In this document: positions 56,501-64,000 of the stretch, in pieces
How positions within the stretch are numbered: the stretch's first letter is position 1
How the letters are laid out: each line of letters opens with the position of its first letter
NCBI GenBank assembly: GCA_022702705.1
Contig: CM040423.1
Span: 115,067,738 to 115,131,737, forward strand
Source: Papilionanthe hookeriana x Papilionanthe teres
Lineage: Eukaryota > Streptophyta > Magnoliopsida > Asparagales > Orchidaceae
Direction: 5' to 3'
Length of the DNA stretch: 64,000 nt
Made by a program: the position numbers and the translations under genes
Notes under the pieces: model-generated
Told to the model about the DNA's origin: nothing
The model's input: the letters and a program-made list of their open reading frames with translations, nothing else
Database searches by the model: none

Positions 56501-59500
56501 TTCATGCATTAGGACATCTCACCATAGCTTGCCATTTTAGCATGTTGTAGTGTCACTAATTTTTCCAAGTCAGAGGAGACCTCTATGAAGAGATCTATAT
56601 TTTCTAAGTTTTTGCATCTGTTTTGATAAATTAATTCTAATAATTAGCATGTTGATTAGAAAAATCCAGAAGAATTTTGATAGGTTCCCTATGACTAGAG
56701 GACTCTAGAAAAAATAGAAATTTGATTCGAGTCACTCAAAATAACCCTAACGATAATTAAGACTTAAATATTAAATAAAAATAAATTGGATTATATATAA
56801 ATTTAAATTGTCAAAAATAATTCTTCACTAAATTATAAAGGTCAAAGAACTCCCCACAAAAATTTCATGACATTTGGAGTTCATTTAGCAACCTAAATGA
56901 ATTTTCTATGTGAAATGATAATTTTAAACATTAAACTAATTTTAATAATTAAAATATAACGAAAAAAATTAACAAATTGATTGTGGGAGTTCTCTGTGAT
57001 CAGGTAAATTTTTTAAAAATAAAATTGAAATTTTAATAAAATTTTCAATTTTAACTGTATTTTAAATATTTAAAAAATTAAAAAATTATAAAAATCATAA
57101 AATTATTACATTTAGTCTCCTAATCACTTAGGAACCATCCACTTAATTTTCCTAAGCTTCTAAATCAAATTCTTAATTTTTAAAGGCTTAAATTAATTTT
57201 AAAAGGCTAAAAATGAATTTTCTTATGTTTCCGCTAAAATAATTCTAATAATTAAAATAAAAATAAAAAATATATATAATTTGTTTATTTGAGTTTCCTA
57301 ACTCATAGGGACTTAGGAAAAATATAAAATTGAATTTTCAACTTTTAAAATATTTTATAATTAATTACAACTCCATAATTTAAAATAATTCTTATAATTA
57401 AATTAAAACTCAAAAAATTATGAAATTTGGTCCATGTGGTCCTCTAGTCTAGATCTACCTCCAATAAAAATTCCAAGGTTAGGGGTATTGTTTTTGATAA
57501 GCTATTGAATTTTCATTGAAAATCCCTATTTTGTTGCATTAAAAAATATAAAAATTAAATTAAAATTTGAAAAACCATTTTCTCCTCTAATGTTCTCATT
57601 AACCCTTAAGTGGGGTCACATTAAAGGTTTAAAGTCATTTGTGCTATATTTAATGAATTATGAAGTGATAAAGGCCTTTAGAGGTAAAATTGTAATTTTG
57701 AAGAATTTTTCCTTAATCAATATTTCGGCATGATTAAAATGGGGAAAAGGCAATAAATGACCTTAATCATTATGTTTGGATGATTGAAACATCAAGGGAC
57801 AAATGGTAGAAACTCATTGTAATTTTTTATCACCTAAATTAAATATTTAAATTTCCTTAATTATCATAATTTGGAAAAAAATCAAATTAAAAGAGCCATA
57901 AGGTTAGGGGTTGATTTTGGAAGTTAATATTCCACTAATTTAATACCTCTTCATTTGATGTTTAAATGATAATTCAATATTTTGATGAGAATCATAATCA
58001 TGAAGGTCATTTAATTTCCCTTTTTTAAAGACATGAAAATACCTACGAAAATCTTAAGGGTTTAGTAGTGAGTTAGACTCAATCAAAGGAATTAACTGAT
58101 AGGAATTAAAAAAAGAAAATGAAGTTAAATTTAAACTACATTTGAAACATTACAAGCCCATCAAAATTTGATAAATTCTTCTATAAGTTAAATTTTGCCT
58201 CTAAAGGCCCACTCACATAATTCCTAAGTATGACACCAATTGATAACTACTCCACCTTTCGGGATGACTAAAGCATTGGCTCACTGAGCGTAAGGTATGA
58301 AACATATAAATCATTTAATAACTATGATAACTTCAAAAGGACCTCAAGGTTACTCAAAAGTATTGTGAAATATCTGGGCCTCTCTTGGATCTTTTCACAA
58401 GTCTTTTGGACACCTTGTAGGACAATTGGATCTATCATATTTATTAAATGAAAAATAACTCTCAAATAAATGAATAGGACCCACCAGGTTATGACCTAGG
58501 ACTTTGTAAGCTCATGAAGAACATATCCATAGGTTCTACTTTCCTGCAAATTATAAATGTTTATTGCAAGAATACTAAAGTTTCAGGTGGAGATGACGGG
58601 AAGTCCTACCAGGTATGCTTTTATTTTAATGCAATTTACTTATCTGCACTCTGCTGCACTTTCTTTCCTTACAAATTTGCATGCTAAACAACAATGTCAC
58701 CCTGCATGAAAGCTGAAACCTTTTAGGATAGCCAAAACATTAGAAACAAAATCAAAATTAAAAAAATCAAGATAAGATAAAATTCACCACCACAATATTC
58801 AAAATATAAAACAACTCAAAATTTAATCAAAAACAAAACAAAACCACAATTGCAACTAAATTAAAACGTCTCGTTAGATGATAGGGAATCCCTTGGAGGA
58901 GGTAACCTACGTGCTACTAACGGGGTTTTCCCACGGTCTAAATGAAAGTATGGGAATCATTAAGTAAAGTTTAGTAAATTCATTTGGACGAAGTGAATCC
59001 GATAAAAATAGTGGTGCCGAGATGATGGAACTATGGGATCTTAACCGGTGTCGCTGTAATCAACTTTAATTTTCCCCTAATAAAATGTTAATACATCTAA
59101 ATTTAAATATTTTCAAAACATGAAACTTCTCTTCTTTGTTCAATTGACAATTCTTTAAACTAAACCTGCTACGACGAGGAGCTTGAAGCATGCATAGTGG
59201 GCAGCATGGTCATCTTCAATAGCAAAATTCCCTAGAAATAGACAAACAAGTCATAGGACTTCGAGGTAGCCCGCTTAGTGCAGCATAAATCTTCACATTT
59301 TCTTTAGGCCCTCACATAACCATATTGTGCAACATAAGCCCTAACTCATCTTAGGATTCTGAGGTTGTCATCGAGTATGACATAAATCTTCCTATCTTCC
59401 AGGCCATTTATATGATAAGTATCAAGTGAATGTAAATCCTAAGTAATAAAATTGACAGGATGAAACACCAAATAAATATCCTAAATTAAAGTCAAATAAT

Positions 59501-60103
59501 GGGATAGTTTGGAAGACATCAAGATTTTCCTTGAATCTATGTCCTTTCCCTAGCCTTCTCTCCTTTAACTTATGATAAAATGAAATGTTTCGAAACTTGA
59601 GTCATTCACCTATTGAATTTTCGACTATGACATTTTCTTTGAAAACCTTACATTTAGAAGTCATGAATGTAAATATTTTCTGATCTATATCAAGAGTTTT
59701 CTTAGGTGGCTTCAGTTATCTAAGATGTAATTAACTATAGGGGCTTGCCCTTATAGGAAACTTAAAGACCCTAAATTAATATAAACCATATCTAATTCCT
59801 TAATATTATATATAGGAAATTGTCGGTCAATAATGGTTCACAAACAAAACGGATGTCATGAATTCTTTAGTTTTTTTTATTAATCCTCACCCCAATCCAT
59901 GTATTTATTCTTCGGGATTGGCACATGTCTTGTGATGAAGCGCTTGATTATCTAAACTAATGTTTATCTAAAATCAGTTTGATTTCATATTCATCTAAAT
60001 TAAAATATTATTTTCAAAATCCATATATATATTAAATTAAATCAAAATTCTATTTTTATAAAACTATGTTTTAAACCTTTTCAAAAATAGATTCATAACC
60101 GAC
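53535..60103 (+). mobile_element. R3: 3' LTR of the Tat-like element (about 6.6 kb)
   Basis: It starts TGTTGACCTCGC right after the purine tract and ends near ACCATACA at about 60103. The C/A-rich upstream half, GC-rich island (56000-56290), ~155-bp degenerate repeats (56670-57580) and terminal AT-rich part all have equivalents in R2. An LTR above 6 kb is at the extreme end of plant elements and fits Tat/Ogre. No coding capacity is supported. The exact right end is uncertain. Confidence 0.8.
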
Positions 60104-60149
60104 CATACAAAGAAAGAAAGGGAATAATTTTAACGGCCGAAAAAATGTT

Positions 60150-61422
60150 CAAATTTGGAGAAAGTGTCATTCCCCTTACAATGATATTGTGAGAGTGAAT
60201 GATAAAAATTAGTGAAAATCTTGCATTGTCCCAAATAGGAGCATACCTATTCTTTTATAATCTTCCAAGTACTATAAAGAACATTAGCTAATCTTAGGTT
60301 TAGTCCCTAAATTCGATGTTAGGTTGGGAGGATACTAGCTTTCACTCTAGAGCTCCCACTTCCCTTTGCCTGAAGGCTAACCCTTGCTTTAGTTTCCAAA
60401 CACTATAACCAAGATTTTAGTCCGTCACCTGGAAATCTCCAATTCTACACCCAATAAATCATATTTCTCTATTTATTTGCACCCAACCCCCATGAACTAC
60501 ATCACTCCTTCAAGGACATTAAATATAATCTTCTCTTTTGTTGTAGAATGCACAGTTCTTTCGGATTGTATGTTTCACAACATATTTTAATAATTCAATG
60601 GGCTACATCAAAAATTAAATGAAGTACGAAGTGAAAATCATCACAATTTCCTAACATTCATATGACACATCCAATCTAAATCATCACTTCAATATTTATC
60701 ATTGCAAGGAGAAAGATAAAGAAATCTACTCAGAATTCACGAGGAAGATAAGACAAAATAAAGATTTTATATATAAATGTAAAGTCGAACAAACAATAAG
60801 AAGTAAACACAACTTATCTCAATTTCTTCCCAAAGCAAATCCCTTGAAGTTCCTTTGAATCTCCTTCTCTCTTCACAATAATACATAATTATCTTTTAGA
60901 ATAGTAGGGAAGAAGCAATCTCTAACTTTTCCTCTCCTCCTACAACTCTTTTGAGAAGGATCCCTCACGAAACAACACTTTTACACCAAATCCTTGACTC
61001 TAAACTCTCTACTTTTACAAAAAATTGACTTTTCCACACTAACACCACCTTTTCTCTTTTAATTCTACCGCCAAATTCATGTTAAAAGTGTATGGGGATG
61101 AATTCCCTAAGAGATGACTCAAGAATCACTCCAAAAGTTGTCCAAATAAATTGAATCTAGCCTCCACCAACATTGGGGCACCGTTCTTTCGGGCGTAACT
61201 AAGGATACTCTTTAAAAAATGGCGCCGTCGACGCCAGAACACAATTTTCTAGTTTTTGCCTTTTCCGCTCCAAATTTGTTCCTTTTTATTTCTTTTTGTT
61301 CCAATTGCCTAAAATCAGCATACTAGCAGCAAAACATTAAAAATGTCTTTCTTTAAAGTGCAATATCACCAAAAATGATTACAAAAAATATATAAAAAAT
61401 CCAACATACTTTTGGTGCGTCA
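60150..61422 (-). mobile_element. D: truncated Athila-like LTR
   Basis: On the minus strand it begins TGACGCACCAAAAGTATGTT at 61422, very like LTR A (TGACCCACTAAAAATATGTT), and shares GATATTGCACTTTAAAGAAAG with A. It carries the GGAGC/GGAAC repeat block (61258-61300) and a GC module (61190-61250, GGCGCCGTCGACGCC). The part nearest the PBS is missing at its left edge against R3. No PPT-like tract lies outside its TG end, so it is a solo LTR or the outer part of a 5' LTR. Confidence 0.75.
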
Positions 61423-61851
61423 GAGTCCATCTTCTCCTAATATGATTCCAAGGATTGAATCTTAAACTTCATGGGTGGCAATGCATTCATAAATTTTTGG
61501 GAATAAATAATTCCTCAAATTGAAACATTCACATTGCTCTCCTGCATGGTTCTAAGCTCCAATATGAAGTCAAGCCTCTAATGCTTAGTTGTAGTTTTTT
61601 AAGATTCTATCACAAATTGGTACACAATTGCCCCAAAGATCATTATAGTCATCTTATTTTTCAGATAATGTTGTTTGTGTAAGATGAAATCATTTGTGTC
61701 ATATATGCTCTATAAGGGTTTTCAACCACTATGTATAGTGTTTCAAAATGCCTTGTTTTCCGCAGTCACAGTATTTAAGAAGATGTTGGATCCTAAATTA
61801 CTTGGTAGGCAAACTATTGTCAGTAAGAACTTTATTTTATGGGTTGGAAAA
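61423..61851. other. Intergenic sequence
   Basis: No ORF, repeat relationship or RNA gene is recognised. Confidence 0.5.
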
Positions 61852-61934
61852 TAGAGAGGGAGAGGGAGGGAGGGGAGGGAGGGGGAGGGAGAGGGAGGGA
61901 GAGGGAGGGAGGGAGAGTGAGGTGGTGGGGGAGG

Positions 61935-61989
<55 letters not shown>
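61852..61989. repeat. (GGGA)n/(GA)n purine simple repeat
   Basis: Irregular GAGGGAGG units (61852-61937) followed by an uninterrupted (GA)n of about 25 units. ORFs called across it on both strands are artefacts of the repeat. Confidence 0.95.
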
Positions 61990-61990
<1 letters not shown>

Positions 61991-62218
61991 CTATTATTGA
62001 GCGTTGCACCTTTCCCTCTTGGATCATCCTCACCATCTTATTTTCCACTTGAACTAATTTTTCTGTAATGAATTTCAAGTGTTGTCTCTGTTCACCAAAG
62101 GTTAGCAGCCTCTGTCTTCAATATCTATAAATTCCACAATCACATAACCTAAATAATGTTGGCTCCAATAGGTACACCACTAATGCTAGAGGATTTGAGT
62201 TTATGGTTTTGAAAGATG

Positions 62219-62220
62219 TG

Positions 62221-62264
<44 letters not shown>
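62219..62264. repeat. (GA)n simple repeat
   Basis: About 22 GA units with one AA interruption near 62247. Confidence 0.95.
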
Positions 62265-63025
62265 ACCATAGAGATTAAGACTGAGGCTTAGCACGTTTGT
62301 CTTATAATGCTAATACTTACTCTTGTCCATTATCGCTAGGGCCCCTCTTTTGTATATATAATGATGTATTATGATTACATGATTGAAATATATATATATT
62401 AAAAAAATAAATTATAGTGCCCGCTATCAAAGCATATTTTGCAGTACTTGCGTAGCCATAAAGCTTTTTATGGACTAATTGGTCCTATAACATTTCAAGC
62501 AATTAATTGATCACAGAAGTTGAAGGGTCTACTAGATGTCAAGTCTATTTAGGGAGACTAATGGACTGTTTGGGGGAACATCGGGTGTTTGATGAAGCAA
62601 CTATGAAGTTACTGAAGAAGAAGTTGTTATTCAAAAAACTGCAGTGACTATTACAGATATATATAGTTTTACCAAACAGGATAAACTACGTTCTTTGCAC
62701 CACACTGTCACCGTATTCTCACCGCACCGCCAGCCCAAAAGCATCCTGAGTTGTGGATAGAATCGTGACTGATTATTAACGAATTCATGATCCTATCGCC
62801 AACAGTTAGTGCTCAATTGACCCATCCAAGAGTGGACTCTTGTTATGGTTATTATGAGCAATGTAATTTGATACGGGAGCGAATTAATTGCATTACACTT
62901 TTGAGTAGGTTTAATCTAAATCAACTTGTGGGCTCTTGAGTGAGTTTGCTAGCTTAAGGTTTACCTGCCATGAACGGACCTATTAACTATCTTCAAAAGT
63001 CAATAGATTTGATTTTAATCTATCG

Positions 63026-63076
<51 letters not shown>

Positions 63077-63321
63077 CAGTTCTCATCCTTCCAGAAATTT
63101 CCCTCCAAATAACATATTTAAAAAGATAAATATGTGCATATCTGCATTATTTGTTTTTCACTTTCTAAAACATCTATTTTCAAGGAAAGCTAACTGTATA
63201 TTTGACAAAAAAATTTCCTTATCTGTTAATAAAAAATTCTCTAAAACCAGGCAACAGATCGATTTTACTCGTCACACCTGGTTGCAATCAACACAGCTGA
63301 AGCAGCAAGCTCATTGGCCTA
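62265..63321. other. Intergenic sequence downstream of the receptor kinase
   Basis: No supported gene. It contains an (AT)n microsatellite at 63029-63073. The final part would include the 3' UTR of the kinase gene on the minus strand. Confidence 0.5.
63029..63073. repeat. (TA)n microsatellite
   Basis: About 22 TA units in the 3' flank of the kinase gene. Confidence 0.95.
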
Positions 63322-63417
63322 TTATGCAGTTCTCTTTCCCGATGACTCTGTTAATGATACCACTGATTTAGAGAAAGCGCACTCAATCAAGTTAATTAAA
63401 TCAGCAAAATCATCATT

Positions 63418-64000
63418 TCAAACAGGGAAGCTCTCATTCCAATCAGCAAGTGACTCCTCTGGAAGCGCTGCATCACCATCCAACACCTGCATCATCAGTC
63501 TCAGCCGCGGCCTGCAAGATGGTTTAGGATGAGAACAAAGTAGCCCAAGTTTCAACACCAACTCCATTTCCACTGCACTAAATTCCTCCAAATTCGGATC
63601 CCTGACATCCAAAATACTACCTTCCCTCCAGTTTTCGTGAACCCAATCCACCAAAATCATCTTCTCAGGCAGAGCTTTGGTCTCAACTGGCCTTCTCCCG
63701 CATGCCATCTCTAGCAGAAAACCACCGAATGCATAAACATCAGTGCTCGTGGTGGCCTTCCCTGTCCTCGTTAATTCAGGAGCAAGGTAACCCAAAGTTC
63801 CAACCACGTGAGTTGCCTGCGGATCGCTGCCATGGTCATAAAGCCTTGATAGTCCAAAGTCTCCCAACCGGCCATTCATTTCGGAGTCTAAAAGAACGTT
63901 GCTTGCTTTAATGTCCCTATGAATCACTACCTGATCCCATTCCTCGTGCGAATAGTAGAGCCCCGATGCAACTCCCTTGATTATATGTAACCTCTGTTTC
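63418..64000 (-). CDS. L-type lectin receptor kinase, C-terminal kinase part (partial)
   Basis: The minus-strand frame is open from the window edge and ends at TGA 63418-63420. It begins in kinase subdomain VIa (HIIKGVASGLYYSHEEWDQV), then the catalytic loop VIHRDIKASNVLL, DFG loop GDFGLSRLYDHG, THVVGTLGYLAPELTRTGKA (activation segment and APE), STDVYAFGGFLLEMACGRRP and subdomain XI (SCRPRLRLMMQVLDGDAALP). This wording is characteristic of LecRK proteins, plasma-membrane receptors with an extracellular legume-lectin domain; that domain and the transmembrane segment would lie beyond 64000. RD-type kinase with all key residues visible. The C-terminal tail after the kinase domain is very short (see findings). 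Confidence 0.92.
   Translation of the reverse strand, partial: KQRLHIIKGVASGLYYSHEEWDQVVIHRDIKASNVLLDSEMNGRLGDFGLSRLYDHGSDPQATHVVGTLGYLAPELTRTGKATTSTDVYAFGGFLLEMACGRRPVETKALPEKMILVDWVHENWREGSILDVRDPNLEEFSAVEMELVLKLGLLCSHPKPSCRPRLRLMMQVLDGDAALPEESLADWNESFPV

Noticed and set aside
25335..61422. LTR D as the remaining part of element B's split 5' LTR
   Set aside because: Its position would fit, but the U3 start (TGACGCACCAAAAGTATGTT) is much closer to LTR A than to LTR B (TGATATTCC), and the 5 bp outside do not match B's left flank.
61743..62078. Long ORFs on both strands through 61850-61990
   Set aside because: They are products of the (GGGA)n/(GA)n simple repeat, giving Ser/Leu/Pro or Arg/Glu/Gly runs; no conserved domain.
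62970..63371. 133-codon ORF 3' of the kinase gene
   Set aside because: Driven by the (TA)n microsatellite and antisense to the kinase 3' region; no recognisable domain.

Overview
Nuclear DNA of a flowering plant, probably a eudicot (species not identifiable from the sequence). Nearly the whole window is nested retrotransposon sequence in AT-rich DNA. The evidence is degenerate Ty3/gypsy polyproteins of the Athila and Tat types, tRNA-primed LTRs, a plant L1-type LINE with a terminal RNase H, and, at the right edge, the kinase half of an L-type lectin receptor kinase gene. No tRNA, rRNA, CRISPR array or bacterial-type operon was seen.

Layout. (1) 1-10648, plus strand: Athila-like element A, cut by the window start. 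It holds the gag end, protease, RT/RNase H and integrase, then two separate copies of an env-position extra ORF, a long 3' noncoding tail and a 3' LTR. (2) 10655-21590, minus strand: Athila-like element B, tail to tail with A. Its 5' LTR is split by a LINE (21591-25334) that landed inside an (AT)n run, and the LTR resumes at 25335-25696. (3) 25697-28745: truncated copy (R1) of a very long LTR of a second, Tat/Ogre-like family. (4) 29049-41838, minus strand: Athila-like element C, the best preserved, with PBS, gag, pol, extra ORF, PPT and 3' LTR. Its 5' LTR is cut off at 41838. (5) 41839-60103, plus strand: Tat-like material. A Tat-type integrase is followed by a possible splice acceptor and an extra ORF that becomes an ALKBH9-type AlkB (2-oxoglutarate/Fe(II) RNA-demethylase-like) domain. 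The ORF is split by a 6.8-kb LTR copy (R2, 43941-50793) flanked by 41-bp direct repeats. The AlkB half (50794 to about 51505) is followed by an 88-bp tandem array, a PPT and a 6.6-kb 3' LTR (R3, 53535-60103). (6) 60150-61422: an Athila LTR fragment (D) resembling A's LTR. (7) 61423-63320: simple-repeat-rich intergenic DNA. (8) 63418-64000, minus strand: 3' part of the lectin receptor kinase gene, the only apparently functional host gene.

Most notable: an AlkB-family demethylase-like domain sits exactly where Tat elements carry extra ORFs, between integrase and PPT/LTR. This suggests that a plant retrotransposon captured an RNA-modification eraser. Further signals are GC-rich palindromic modules repeated at equivalent places in each Athila element but different in sequence between elements; a second purine tract about 0.9 kb upstream of each Athila 3' LTR; shared loss of RNase H and integrase catalytic residues; a relic primer site inside B's LTRs; and a degenerate ~155-bp periodicity inside the giant Tat LTRs. 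All retroelement ORFs carry stops or frameshifts, so none looks autonomous now. Element boundaries were read by eye and most carry an uncertainty of a few to tens of bases.
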